64,000 nucleotides of DNA, taken from contig NW_006921536.1 of assembly GCF_000340215.1 (NCBI RefSeq), forward strand, positions 3,139,016-3,203,015, written 5' to 3'. Within the stretch, counting starts at the first letter, position 1. The number at the start of each line of letters is the position of its first letter. The notes below the pieces were generated by a model that did not search any database, was not told the DNA's origin, and worked only from the letters and a program-made list of their open reading frames with translations. This document shows positions 47,154-58,184 of this stretch, one piece after another. The DNA is from Pseudocercospora fijiensis CIRAD86. Taxonomy: Eukaryota; Ascomycota; Dothideomycetes; Mycosphaerellales; Mycosphaerellaceae. The translations under genes were made by a program, and so were the position numbers.

Positions 47154-48326
47154 TTATGCCGGGACACCAAGTCGTTTCTGGATTAGTGCTCGACATTCTT
47201 GCTCTGTCAAGAGAATTGGTATTGGACTCTTCTCAAACCGCATCGCGAATGGTTCTCGTCCTTCACCAGAGTGAGGACGTAGTTTCTCCTCGCCAAGCTG
47301 TGAATGCCAAACGTCAGCACGAGCCCTTATCGGCGACAGAGAAGTACTCACCACTAGGCAAGCAACTGTGTACATCGACTTGTCCCTGATATCCTCCCAT
47401 TCAGACCTCAAGGTTTTGTTGTGGTTGTGAGCCTTTCCTAAGATAGATTCACTCATGGTGATCGCCCTTTTATACCAGGCCCCAATGCATCGGGCGGCTT
47501 CAAGGAACACTATGTCTTTGATTGCCTTCACCAGGTGATAACTTTGTTGAAGGTTCGAGAGCAGGATTGCAGCTTGTGCGTACAGTTCCGCAACCTGTTG
47601 AGCTGGGCATTGCCCCTCAGCTTCATAGAGGCAGGCGAGGAGGAAGGTGTATTCGATTCGCTGAACCTCGGTGAGTGGGCGCCAGCGAGGAGCTGGAGGG
47701 TCAGGCGTCCGCGTGAGAACAATGTTCTCAAATCTACTATAGTCGGGAGGAGAACCGTCCAACGCATATCTGAGGTGCGTGATCAATTTCCGGCGACATT
47801 CGCTTAGCCTCATAAACTCGGTAGGTCGACAAGCAATGCACCGACATTCGAAACCGTAGTGCATCTCCAGCAACGCCTTCCGTTGCCTTGCAGTCCATCC
47901 TGAGATGCGATCGTTCAAATAGCTGATCTCGAGTTCTTCGCCCTCGGCGATGTCTTTCAAAGCTATGACGGCATGCCATTCCGTCACTACTGCATTTGGA
48001 ATGCAAGAGTGATTGATCCGTGAGATTTTGAGGTATAAAGACGAGCTTTCCTGGTCTCCGAAGCTATTGGCGTGATAGATTGCCTTGAGCTTGGAGGCAA
48101 ACCGAACGGAAGTGCCTCGGTGTAGCGCCAATACAGCCTTTCGATCTGCAGCTCCCAGTTTCTTCACTGCGAGCTCCAGGTCCGCGGGGGAGACGAGGTG
48201 TGACGGTTTGTCGAAAGAAAGGATTGGCTCCTCTGTGTAAATGATAGTGCCTCGTTTGAGCGGCTGTAGGGCGAAGACTCCATATCCTTTGCCGTCAGTC
48301 TTGCGGGTTTCCGTCAACGTGTTCAT
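47154..48326 (-). CDS. SET-domain protein (fungal SMYD-like)
   Basis: Putative lysine methyltransferase with an N-terminal SET domain. Motifs counted from the ATG at 48326: GKGYGVF 12-18 (SAM-binding start), RINHSC 103-108, GEELEISY 129-136, and post-SET cysteines C161, C163 and C166 (FECRCIAC). There is no MYND finger between the SET halves; about 60 residues link the first SET block to the second. The C-terminal half is helical. An in-frame ATG at 48461 adds 45 residues with no homology sense, so 48326 is preferred. A stop-free 54-nt intron (47298-47351; GTGAGT, GCTGAC branch, CACAG) is likely, reducing 390 to 372 aa. Substrate unknown. Confidence 0.82.
   Translation of the reverse strand: MNTLTETRKTDGKGYGVFALQPLKRGTIIYTEEPILSFDKPSHLVSPADLELAVKKLGAADRKAVLALHRGTSVRFASKLKAIYHANSFGDQESSSLYLKISRINHSCIPNAVVTEWHAVIALKDIAEGEELEISYLNDRISGWTARQRKALLEMHYGFECRCIACRPTEFMRLSECRRKLITHLRYALDGSPPDYSRFENIVLTRTPDPPAPRWRPLTEVQRIEYTFLLACLYEAEGQCPAQQVAELYAQAAILLSNLQQSYHLVKAIKDIVFLEAARCIGAWYKRAITMSESILGKAHNHNKTLRSEWEDIRDKSMYTVACLVVSTSLSPIRARADVWHSQLGEEKLRPHSGEGREPFAMRFEKSPIPILLTEQECRALIQKRLGVPA
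47298..47351 (-). other. Stop-free 54-nt intron in the SET gene
   Basis: On the minus strand GTGAGT opens it, GCTGAC is a perfect branch-point match and CACAG closes it. Phase 0, 18 codons, no stop. Retention would insert residues 326-343. Confidence 0.7.
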
Positions 48327-48616
48327 AATTGCTGCATATGGATTGTACACGATGGAATTGACGTAGCACTCGAAGGCAATATAAATGTGCGCGTTGCCAA
48401 TGGCGACAGGCAGCGATCGCGTCGAGGAGACGCGACCTGAACTCCTGGGATCAGCGATCAATCACAAAGCCAAAGTGAGTTGCCCATGTCATTCACGAGG
48501 GTATCCGAAAGCCAAAACATCGGTATCGGTATTGACCGTGGTTGAGGCAGCACTGGTTTTCAAAATCTGCATCCTGTGAAGCCGAGGGCTGTGTCTGAAA
48601 TTTATGTATTCTCCTC

Positions 48617-49279
48617 TTATATAAACGCAAGAGCCAAAGAAGCCACAGTCGTTAGACCCACCACGAACCATCCTGTCTGGCTAACCTTCTGGTTCGAAAT
48701 CATGCTCGCAGTATCCCAAACCAAATGCCTCAGACCATTGAAACAGTGGAAAGTAAACGGCATGGCCAAAGTGAACTTGGTCAACACCTGCAAGAACGCT
48801 GGCCACGCAGCAAAGCTCGCGGCAAGAACTGCCGACTCCACATGCCATCCCAATACCGGCGCTACGAGGTAAAGAGCTCCGTATGCGTAGAAAAGGCCGG
48901 AGACGGTGCAGCCTGTGATGCGGTTCAGGGCTGAGAGGTACCAGGTGATTTGTGGTTGGTAGATGCTGAGATGTGGTGCTACGGGGCGGTTTAAGCGCTG
49001 TTTGGCGAGAATCTCGTTGCGGGCGTGGGTTTCGGAGACGGAGGCTGCTGCGACCAGTCTATGAGGTTTCATTAGTATGAAGAGCAGTCCGCTGTCAGAA
49101 GACGCTCCCGTGCATACCTCTTCTGTCCGGCAATGCCCATTGCGACTGCTGCTGGCGCCGCGAATCGGTATGCATTGGGCTGTGCGGCTACTGCAATGCT
49201 GTCAGCTAGAAGTTCCCAATTGCTGTATCGTATACATACACCGCCGAAGCGACTGCTGCGCGATCCTCTGTGCCAACAT
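48617..49279 (-). CDS. SDH3: Succinate dehydrogenase cytochrome b560 subunit (SDH3/SdhC)
   Basis: Membrane anchor of mitochondrial complex II, binding haem b and ubiquinone. Three exons on the minus strand: 49279-49242, 49198-49118 and 49058-48617, with introns of 43 nt (GTGTAT..ACAG) and 59 nt (GTATGC..ATAG, ACTAAT branch), giving 186 aa. The N-terminus MLAQRIAQQSLRRIAVAA is Arg/Ala-rich without acids, a mitochondrial presequence. The mature part has ILAKQRLNRPVAPHLSIY, SALNRITG (82-89) and three hydrophobic helices. HCFNGLRHLVWD (144-155) follows, where His144 matches the haem ligand. The ATG at 49072 lies in intron 2 and is not the start. The fungal SDHC subunit forms part of the carboxamide (SDHI) fungicide site. 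Confidence 0.93.
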
Positions 49280-50580
49280 CTCGCTCTGCAGATTCAGTGC
49301 TGGTGTAGACAAACACAAGCAAAGGACATGTGAAGTGACGCCTCGATTACCACTCTTTCCCGATTGGCTGGTTTGCCCTCGGCTTCGTTATTCCCGGCTG
49401 AATTCGGAAGCTGCCGCCGAGCACTTCGAAATTCTGCTTCTTCGCTTCTCTCCTGAGGTTCTACTATTCAGGAATCTCAAAACTCCGTCTGGACATCTAT
49501 CTGGCTGAAGGCACGGCGAGCACTTACTGGCACGACGTCTTGTCGTGTCGCCGAGTGCGTTTGCAAGATTTCGAGACCAATTGCCTGTAGTTAATCACTC
49601 TATGGGAATTCCTATTTCTCGATGGAGCTTCATATCCGGGCTACAGATCTCTCTACCTGCAGGACGTCAGATCATGGACCATGGTAGAGCGAGATGCTCA
49701 TAGCCAGTATGTAGTGCTGCTGATGGTATCTGCTCCATGCATCCTGGCTCAGATTCAGGCTCTGCAGTGCACGCAATGTCTCCAAGCCTATCACTGGCGC
49801 CTGGCGACCGTCGACCGTAACGAGCTAAGAGAGCATTCGGCTCACCACAGCTTCACGGTTGGCCCCCGGATGATCGCAGCCGGGAGGCACACTGAGCCTT
49901 GGAAGCTTTGGTCCAGAGATCTGGACATGATAGAACTCCAGGTGGCTCGATCTACGCAGCCCTTCTGCTACCGCCGACGCCACTGCTTACTGTCCACGGT
50001 GCTGTGATCCATCTTTCTGTGCTGTGCCAACACACCCTGATGCAAGGCAGGCATGATTGTGACCGCGCCTCGTGGAGAAGCGCTGATCATTCCTCTGTGA
50101 GTCTCGATCTCGAGGCTATCGCCCGAAGCACGATTTTGACGTGAGCTTCTTGACGTGTGCAATACGCGAGTCACCAGAAGGAGCCGATGCAAGAGACGAC
50201 CTCCGGTTTCGCAGATGCAGCTGATGAAGGACTCGGTGGAGATGTCAACTATTGTTTCAATATTCAGATTCAGCTTCGACAGCGCGACATTTTCCAGTCC
50301 AGCACTTCCCTTCCACCGACTCCTCGTCCTGGCCTCAAAGAAGACACGCGGTTGCCTCATTGGCAATCATCGCCCAATAGGGACCTTCAGAAGCCACCAA
50401 TTTCACGCTGTCGGCGAATAAGGTGGATACGAAGGTTACTACCGCATCCTTCGTAGGCTGGTTTTCCACCCCTGCGAGTTATCGACTCGTAGACCTGGAC
50501 CGTGCTTTTGAATAGGCCCATTCAAAGATTTATCCTGGATGTCAGGTGTTTTAGCTGAACCTAAAGTGGAGTCATAGACA
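49280..50580. other. Intergenic, no gene recognised
   Basis: Normal composition to about 50.55 kb. Frames such as the 132-aa one on the minus strand (49968-50366) have no domain or convincing codon pattern. Presumably the SDH3 promoter plus unannotated sequence. Confidence 0.4.
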
Positions 50581-50705
50581 CAGCCTTTTACTAGTGATTA
50601 CTAGGCAATAAGCTACCCGCAGCCCTCTAGTTTAGTAGCGTTTAGAACCACTCGGCGTAGTAACGATTTAGGTTAAGAAGGGCGCCTCTCTCGAGCCTGT
50701 CGGTT

Positions 50706-50774
50706 GACTATCGTAGAAGCGGCAATTTGACTATTATAGAAGCGGCAATTTAACTATTATAGAAGCGGCAATTT
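50706..50774. repeat. 23-bp tandem repeat, 3 copies
   Basis: Three copies of GACTATTATAGAAGCGGCAA plus TTT, head to tail, near the left edge of the MULE. The third copy begins with A instead of G and the first has CG for TA. Confidence 0.85.
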
Positions 50775-50989
50775 TGCAGTAGAAGAGACTATTATATAGA
50801 CTAAGAGTTGTTATTATAGAATTGCTATAGAATTACCGCCTTCTACGACTATAGCGGAAGGCTTGCCCTCGCTAATTGCTATCTCTTCGACCTCGTTATT
50901 ATTGTTATTGCTTAGTACGTAGTCTACGAGTTGTTATTAACTTACTACTACTAGCGGTTGACTAGCGGTTACTATATGTCCTTACGCCT

Positions 50990-53900
50990 CTTAATTCTCG
51001 TCTAACTCGCTCGTTACTAGGCAAGTTATTAACGGCGTCGTCTTCTAAGTCGTCTATTGTCTAGCTAGTTAGTCGCCTAGCCGCTCGTTCGTAATCCTCG
51101 TCTCTTATATAGCTTATTATCGTATCTATAGTGTCCTAGTCTACGTTATAGAAGATAAGAAGCTCCTTAAAGGACGAGAGGCCGGAATCGGTAAAGTAAC
51201 GGTCGTCTATAGTAATGCCGTTAATCTCGCGAATACCGTGTATAAAGACCTATAATAGCTTACCCCAATGCTAGTAGTTAGTTAAATAGTGAGTACCTAG
51301 CGGCGCAGGTAGACCTCGCACTAGCGGTATTGTATCTCCTATCAAATCTACCTCTTCTATATTATCTAAATTAAGCGGTTGTAAGGACTGTGTTTCTAGC
51401 ACTGTCTCGCAGCGTATAGGCGTATAAAACGGCGGTAGAAGGCGCGGAATTAGCCTCGGAGTAAGGTTACCTAGCGGCGGAGGTAGCCTCGGAGTAAGGT
51501 TACCTAGCGGCGGAGGTAATAAGAACACAGGTTAGCGAATAGGTAACGATTGAACGCGCCGTTTTAATAGTAACGGTCGGAGGGTTATATTAGCATAGAC
51601 GTAATAAGTTTCCGGCGTACCTAGCGGTAGCAATCGAGTTAGTATAGTAGGTTTAGAAGGTAGTTAAGTCGTCTATTAGCGCTCGGTCTCGCCTATAAAT
51701 TAGACCTCCTATAGATTGGCGATAAAATGGTCAATATTTAGTGCGTAACAACTGTCCGAGAAGTCCTTAACCTTCCGTACGTAGAAGGCATAGAATAAGT
51801 CTTTAATAGAAGGGTTAATAGAAGGATCATCTACTATCCGCTAATACTTCAAATTCAGTGTTTCTACCGCTTCCTTAAAGTGGCCTCGAAGGTCTCTTAA
51901 TTGTAGTGTTTGTGCTAAGGTAATAGCGTCTTCTTAGTAGCCTTCGATAACGAGTTGTTAAATATCGAGAGCGCGCTAGTATTCGTAAGCTAAGACAACG
52001 TTAAGGCCTGCAAATAGCTAGACATATTGTCGCTGTTATATATTACTGATTTCTAGTCTATTAAACAGGTAGTTACGAAGAATGTAGTAGCAAGGAAGGC
52101 GTGTTTGAAACTAGGCGAGGCAGTTATAACGAGAAGGTATTACACCGTTATAACTGCATAGTGTGCCCTTGTATATAGGTGCCGCCTTAGCCTCTATCTC
52201 AATAGCAATATCTACCTGTTCTCGAAGGCGATCTTAAGCCGCTAGTAGCTGCAGACTCTCGAAGCCTAGAAGTCCCTTTTTGTACTAATATTATATGCGT
52301 TTGCCGATCCTATAGCTAGCCAGTTGTGCCTTATAAGCCTGCCTATCGTCTACCTTGAGAACCTCGAGGATAGTGCTATAGAGGTTGTAGCGTACGAGGC
52401 TGCGCTTACGCTCAAACTTAATAGCGTAGTGATAACCCTCGAGAGGCGAAGTGGTCCTTATTTGTATCAACAATAGGCTATGAAGCCTTGCCTAAGTAGC
52501 CTATTTCCGTAACGTATAACTAGCCTAATTGTACCGTATGTATTCTACCTTGCTTTGCTATTCTATAGGCTTGTTCTCTTTTAACTAGTCCTGTATCTAT
52601 GCTATATCGTTACCGACGTCGGCGGAGCTTCGAGCGTAGTAGATCGAGTAGTAAAAGCGCTTAACAATCTCTAGAAATTGGGCCTCTAGAAATGAGCGAA
52701 GGAAGGTCTCTTTAACGTGCCGCTAGCAGAGGTAAATAAGCACCTGTTTCTCCTTCTAGGATAGGTTAATTGCCGCCTGCTTAGAGGCCGAGTCGTCGAT
52801 TATAGCGGCTACAGCATTCTAGTATAGTAACCAATTCTTAATAACTCGAAGACCGGCTTCTACTAGCTTGGCTTTCTAAGATTCTAGCAATAAGTGTCCT
52901 ACTAGCAACCAACACCCTAACTAGTTACGAATATGGATAGTAAAAAGGTTCCAGCTAAGGTCGGTAGTCTTATAAGTTGCGTCTAGCAAGAACAACTGTA
53001 TAGCATGTAAGTTAGTAATGTTTTGAATTTTTGAAGTTGGTTGTAGGAACTGTAGAACGCAAGCCTTAGAAGCTTAGTTATGCGCCTTCTACAGTAATAA
53101 CAATAACAACACCTGCACTTACATCCCCTACCTCGGTATTTAACAACTGTCGCTGCCACTCAGTCTAGAAGACAATGCTACGCTCTACCTTGCCCTTTAT
53201 TTTCTTCTCTATTATCTAATACTAGAGCGGCCTACTATCTAGGTCGTTACAGAGGCCTTAGAGGGCGACAGGAAGGTCGTCCAGCTAGATACTCGCATTT
53301 CTACGGTCGTTACTACGCACCTTCCTTAGATTAGGCCTAACCTTCGACTACGTAACAGTGCCTACCTTTACATACTGCCTACCTATCTTGCTAAACTCGT
53401 CCTTCGAAGGACTATTTCTAACGAAATCTAGCACCTCGGCTATATTGAATTTGCGCTGTTCTATTAGCTCCTCGAGAAACACCCTTAGAGCGTTGCTTAA
53501 CGACCTAATATCTATATATCTTAGGTTATAGCAATATAGGTCCTTACTAACCGCGGAAGGGTCGACTCGATAGCGGCGGACACTAATTTCGTATAGTTTA
53601 GTAGCCCCCTTCCGATAATGCGATACAACGACTACTATAGTATTACAAGGCTCTTTATTGTATTTAGCCTTGCGAATACTATCTAGAAGCACCCTGTTTC
53701 GCTACTAATCGCGCCTATAACGATAATACTAGTGCGACCGCTGCTCTAAGCCATCCTTCGTTCTCGCCGACCTCGACTCCTTATACACGTTGCTTACGTA
53801 GGCCTTTAATACCTCGAAACGGTCCGGATCGTACGTCAATCTATGCTCTAGCACATTGAATAGCTGTTCTCGAATATCGATTACATTGTATAGTATACGA

Positions 53901-54010
53901 TCCGGCCTAAACGGCGGCACTAGTTTAGACAAGACAGGTAGCATAGCGATAAGAACAACAGCAATAAGAAGGTGTTGCGCTATTGTAGAAAGAGCTAGAT
54001 CTATATACAA
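50990..54010 (-). pseudogene. MULE transposase, RIP-killed
   Basis: A minus-strand frame of about 1,000 codons with Gln/Trp-type stops. The N-terminal part (53348-54010; KEPCNTIVVVVSHYRKGATK, RYIDIRSLSNALRVFLEELI) has the look of FAR1/MULE DNA-binding regions. The MULE core starts near 53010 with LFLLDATYKTTDLSWNLFTI (first catalytic Asp). IIDDSASKQAAINLS follows, then TTSPLEGYHYAIKF near 52430, the third acidic site. A SWIM-like Cys/His region near 52100 is degraded (RLPCYYILRNYLF). The C-terminal tail has a duplicated 11-residue LPPPLGNLTPR. The MULE assignment rests on DATYKT and EGYHY. Confidence 0.75.
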
Positions 54011-54159
54011 GAAAGAGCTATAGAGATGAGGTCAGAACTAGAAGTATAACCGAGAAGGTTATTACGGTACTAGAAGAGGAAAAGCACCGTCAAATACTAG
54101 GCAAACTATACTAAGTTAATAGATAACGCCCTCTAGAAGTAAACTACTGTTTATAATAG

Positions 54160-54640
54160 TAGTACGCTAAATTTCCTAACATGTAAGACAACCTTATTTA
54201 AAAGCATATAAGACGCTATATTAACAACTAGTAGGGGCTGTATTCCTTCACTAACTATAAGAAGTTAGGTAGTAGAAGAATGTAGAAGGAGGCTTAACCC
54301 CTAACCGGCTTGGCTTATTAAAGGCAAATTGGCCTCTTAGCACTACCGAATAATAAGCTACACTGTAACCGGCTACGGTGAGGTAGAAAGTAGCTATTAG
54401 GTCTTCGAGATAGTGTAAGAGGGCACTAGCTTATATATGTAAAGGTCTAGGTGTATAGCCGTTAGTGTAATTAGGAGGTAGAACAGAGCGGTTATTAGTA
54501 ATTGCAGTAGTGCAGTCGACTGGCGGTGCTAGTATTCACGTATAGATTTACCTTCTCGTTGTGCCTACCGCTCCTTATTACTGCTATCTTCCTCGAGGTA
54601 TTTACTCGCAATAGTAACGGCTATTACAGTAGTTGCTGTA
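54160..54640 (+). pseudogene. Accessory coding remnant of the MULE
   Basis: The plus-strand frame reads TCKTTLFKSI, TTSRGCIPSLTI, VVEECRRRLNP, AWLIKGKLAS, ISYTVTGYGEVESSY and GTSLYM with Gln/Trp-type stops between. Not recognised. It is divergent from the transposase and may be a second MULE gene. Confidence 0.35.
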
Positions 54641-54680
54641 ACTATAGTAGCTTCTTCTATAGCTTCTTCTATAGCTTTAG

Positions 54681-54732
54681 GTTAGGTCTATAGGTCAGGT
54701 CTACAGGTTAGGTCTACAGGTCAGGTCTATAG
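54681..54732. repeat. 13-bp tandem repeat, 4 copies
   Basis: Four head-to-tail units of GTYAGGTCTAYAG near the right edge of the MULE block; alternate units differ only at C/T positions. Confidence 0.85.
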
Positions 54733-55312
54733 CTGAAGTCTATACCCTAGAAGGTCTAGAATAGGGGCTCCTTACCGCACTAAACCGCTTTTAATTACAT
54801 GCAAAGTAGCCTCTTCTAAAGGTCCGTAAAAAGCGCTACATTAATCCTTCACATAACGGTTACTAGCTAGCGCTTATTTGGAAGCCGGTGGACCTTCTAA
54901 AGGTCCCTAATGCCTGATATCTCGCTATAGCACTCAACATATATCAGCAAATTTGCCAAGGAGCACTTCCGCCCCCGGACGCCTAGACGAACTCTATCTG
55001 CCTTTATCATTTTCCGGGGACAGGCATTCCATGTCAGCCTCGCCATGAGCCGCAACTCTCCTCATGTTACGGCTCTCGCAGTGCCGACATGTTCTAAATC
55101 GGTAGCTTTCTGCAGGCCTGGAAACCGGTATCTGATCCCCACCTGACGCCGTTACCCGGGCTCGTTTGAGATCACGACCGTGTTGACGCTTCTCCCCCAT
55201 ACGACACACAGGATCACCATGGCTGGTCGACGCCCGAGGTGGGCCATAAGTCGGCCCCTACCTCCGGATGTAGTCAGGCACGGGAGGATACTTACACAGC
55301 TCGCTCCATGAA

Positions 55313-57283
55313 GTGTCCATCCTTCTCTCTCGTTCGCGTGCGGATATGGATCAATACTTGGAGCTTCAGCGACGTAAAATTTTGGCTAGCAGAAGCCAGC
55401 CATATCAAGTCCAGTCCAATGTCGTGGCTGTTCGCGAGCCGACACGCAAGTCATATTCACCCACACCCACATCGCCCGGCGAAGATTCTGTCAAAATCCA
55501 GACACTGGAGGATGAGCTGAGAAAGCTTGCCGAGAGGCTTGCAGCAGTCGAAGCTCGGCCTGAGCCACGGAATGATTCTCCTACGAAGCATACAAGAGAA
55601 AAAGAGGATGCGGCAGCAAAGCACCGTAGGCGATCATCGAGCGTGGCAAGCTTCGTAGCTGTCGAGCCCACGATACCTGAATTGGAAGAAACGACACCAT
55701 CTGCAGAGAAGAGGGCTTCCGGGTCCAACTTCCTGTTTCATTTTGAGAATGATACCAATGCCAAATCTCAACAGCAGCATCTCACGCCGAAACGATTGTG
55801 GGCAATGTGGCAGCAATACACATCAAGTGTCGACCCTCTGCTGAAGGTTCTACACGTGCCTGCCGTTCAGCACCTCTTTCTATCCACAGATGAAGAGAAA
55901 GCGCAAGTCAGTCTGGACGCAGAGGCCCTGAAGTATGCTATTTGCTTTGCGGCTGCTGCAAGTCTGGAACAATCAGCGCCAGATGCCTCGTCTTGTCCGT
56001 CTGCCAGGCCACTTTCAAGCACCTATGCTTGCCGTCTGGAGAGCACGCTCGCTAAATCTGGATTTATGTCGAAGCCGACGATTCAGGCCGTGCAGGCACT
56101 CGCGATTTACTTGATCTGTGGACAACATTTTCTCGATGCAAACTACGTTTGGTGCCTCACCGCCGTCCTCGTCCGGCTTGCATTGAAACTCAAAACCAAC
56201 CGAGATCCCGAAACGCAAGGATTGTCATTTTTAGACTGCGAATACCGGAGACGGCTTTGGTGGCACATTTGTTCTCTTGATGCTCGAGTTGCAGAGGTGA
56301 ATGGTACAGATCCACTGGTGTACGAGCGACAATGCACTTCGAGATTTCCGGTGGGCATACAAGACAGTGAATTTGACTCTTTACAGGATTTGGACGCCAA
56401 GAGGAACAGCCAGGCCCATGCTCCGGACATGTTTTTCGCATTGTTGCGATTCGAGACCACGTACTACATGCGGACGGTCCTGTACTCGGATGACTTCATG
56501 GAGGACAATGGCTGGCCAATCCTACCTACAGATGGCAAGCTATCCATAATTGAGTCTCTTGAGAAGATTCTGGAAGAGAAGTATTGGTGTCGCTGTCAAT
56601 GCGGCTCCTCTGTATGCAGACTCGCCATTGCTTCAAGCAAGACGACCGTCGCCAGGCTCAAGCTCTCGGCAATTATGTCAGGTCGGGATCTCACGCAGCT
56701 CTCGAACCAAGACATGGAAGAGGTGATGTCAGCGTCCGCGACCGTCCTCGAAAGCCTTCGCACGATCAGATCAGAGCCAGGCCTGTCACGCTGGATGTGG
56801 CTGTGCCCGGCTTACGCAGAATGGGACGCAGTATCGGTCTGCCTAGCTGCACTTCTACTCGCCCGCTGGCGGTCAAAGGCTGCGACTCGTGCCTGGACGG
56901 CGGTCAATACTTTCTTCGTGGCATGGAAAGAGAGCTCGTACAATCCAGAGCTGTACAAGCGCTGGAACAAGCTCGAAAATTTGAAACTAAAAATCGAGAA
57001 ATTGCAGCGACACCAAAGCAGCTCTCCTCTCCGCGACCAGAGCAATTCCAGCCTTTACAGCTCCACCGCTTCACTCATCGCACCAAACGAGCAGCGCCGA
57101 GGCTCTACCACGCCGAACAGCCCCAGTCCACTCAGTCCCGCTCATAGCAAACTGAGTAGCGTTTCGAGCAAGAGCACCGGATCTGTGAGGAGCGCATTTG
57201 AGGATCAGAATTGGCCTTTGAGCAACGCCCTAGGCCATGAAGATGTGCAGTACGATCTGAAGCTTTTTGCTTTGATGATCTAG
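55313..57283 (+). CDS. Fungal-specific transcription factor domain protein lacking a Zn2Cys6 cluster
   Basis: 656 aa. A coiled coil at about 60-85 (VKIQTLEDELRKLAERLAAV) is followed by the fungal TF middle homology region (about 150-520): LFLSTDEEKAQVSLDAEALK, AICFAAAASLEQ, VQALAIYLICGQ, LKLKTNRDPETQGLSFLDCE and YRRRLWWHICSLDARV. The C-terminus is Ser/Pro-rich. In Gal4-type regulators a C-x2-C-x6-C cluster precedes the coiled coil. Here the sequence starts at MSILLSRSRADMDQYLELQR, the usual post-cluster text. No cluster is readable in the 350 bp up to the RIP-mutated MULE, in any frame. The N-terminal exon may have been lost to the insertion, or the gene may be a cluster-less paralogue. An in-frame ATG at 55346 is an alternative start. 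Target genes unknown. Confidence 0.8.
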   Translation: MSILLSRSRADMDQYLELQRRKILASRSQPYQVQSNVVAVREPTRKSYSPTPTSPGEDSVKIQTLEDELRKLAERLAAVEARPEPRNDSPTKHTREKEDAAAKHRRRSSSVASFVAVEPTIPELEETTPSAEKRASGSNFLFHFENDTNAKSQQQHLTPKRLWAMWQQYTSSVDPLLKVLHVPAVQHLFLSTDEEKAQVSLDAEALKYAICFAAAASLEQSAPDASSCPSARPLSSTYACRLESTLAKSGFMSKPTIQAVQALAIYLICGQHFLDANYVWCLTAVLVRLALKLKTNRDPETQGLSFLDCEYRRRLWWHICSLDARVAEVNGTDPLVYERQCTSRFPVGIQDSEFDSLQDLDAKRNSQAHAPDMFFALLRFETTYYMRTVLYSDDFMEDNGWPILPTDGKLSIIESLEKILEEKYWCRCQCGSSVCRLAIASSKTTVARLKLSAIMSGRDLTQLSNQDMEEVMSASATVLESLRTIRSEPGLSRWMWLCPAYAEWDAVSVCLAALLLARWRSKAATRAWTAVNTFFVAWKESSYNPELYKRWNKLENLKLKIEKLQRHQSSSPLRDQSNSSLYSSTASLIAPNEQRRGSTTPNSPSPLSPAHSKLSSVSSKSTGSVRSAFEDQNWPLSNALGHEDVQYDLKLFALMI

Positions 57284-57752
57284 AAACATATGCGCTGGTC
57301 CTGGCGGCGAGCATGCATTGTTCGGACACGGTGTATGAATAAACGAAGAGGTCGATGGAAATGTTTTAATGTTGGATACCCTACCATAGCACATTCTAGT
57401 AATGTATGTTATTTCCTCTTGTGGGGCTGGGACTGGCCTTCTTCCCGCTCTTTACTAAGCAGGTGGCCGCGTCCGCACGCCATGCGCTTGCCTTTCCATT
57501 CGAACGCCGACGACAACGACTTGAGGCCACGAACATCACATGTAAGTCTGCTCGACATCATTCGCAACATTATCGTCGGTTCGGACATCTCATAGATAGC
57601 AGTGGCTCATCAAGATTCCACATCGCTTACGAGATGGATTGGCCATTGAGGACTTACGCAATCATCGACGTAGGTATATCGGAGGGTGCAAGGCATGACT
57701 CTTCCAAGTGGCCGCAGCTGACCTTCATAGCCTTTGCTTTTAGTGGTCGCAG

Positions 57753-57956
57753 CCTGTCGACACGGGCAAGTTTTCTCACGATGAGATGGAAAAGCTGCGC
57801 AAGGAGATATCCGAGATGCCCACTGGAAAGAACAAAATGCCCCCCATTGAGAAACAAATACAGCGCGCTGGCGAGATCCTGCAAGAGTCTTTCTACTCGT
57901 TCCGCGGACTCGTCTTCAACAAGACCATCATGAAGCAGATTGCCCCACGGTTTTGA
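57753..57956 (+). pseudogene. Relic of a MYND-family gene
   Basis: A plus-strand frame from a possible acceptor (GGTCGCAG) reads HDEMEKLRKEISEMP, then QIQRAGEILQESFYSFRGLV and FNKTIMKQIAPRF before TGA. This corresponds to the stretch just after the zinc finger in the intact neighbour (RRAIYRAGELLQSALYQMRL). No zinc finger is found upstream and the frame ends early, so it looks like a fragment of a duplicated paralogue. A longer overlapping frame (57406-57933) has no such similarity. Confidence 0.5.
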
Positions 57957-58184
57957 CGGGGGAGCTCTCGCTTCAAAGGGTGCTCAAGGGCGATGAGACT
58001 TGAGCACTCGTTCAATTGGAGGACTATTTGGTGAGTGACGTGATGAATCTGCTTCGCCGTTTTTGCTCCACTTGGATTGTTCCATATGCATGCCAAGACA
58101 CGCAAAGCTCACCTTGTTAAGACTCAGAATCATTTCGTAAGCTCGAGTGCGACATCAAAAACAAACTGGACCCATTTACACAAG

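Larger units (their letters stand above)
50600..54930 (-). mobile_element. Mutator-like (MULE) DNA transposon, RIP-killed
   Basis: A 4.3-kb RIP-mutated block containing a minus-strand MULE transposase. I could not identify terminal inverted repeats or a 9-bp target duplication, so both edges rest on composition. Tandem repeats lie near each edge (23-bp x3 at 50706-50774; 13-bp x4 at 54681-54732). Confidence 0.65.

Noticed and set aside
49968..50366. 132-aa minus-strand frame upstream of the MULE
   Set aside because: No recognisable domain, no intron structure, and equally long frames overlap on the other strand.
54994..55209. CRHC-type Cys motif on the minus strand as the missing zinc cluster
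   Set aside because: Wrong strand relative to the transcription factor gene, and the spacing does not fit C-x2-C-x6-C.
57406..57933. 175-aa plus-strand open frame after the transcription factor gene
   Set aside because: Composition is not protein-like and a different frame in the same place has MYND-family similarity.
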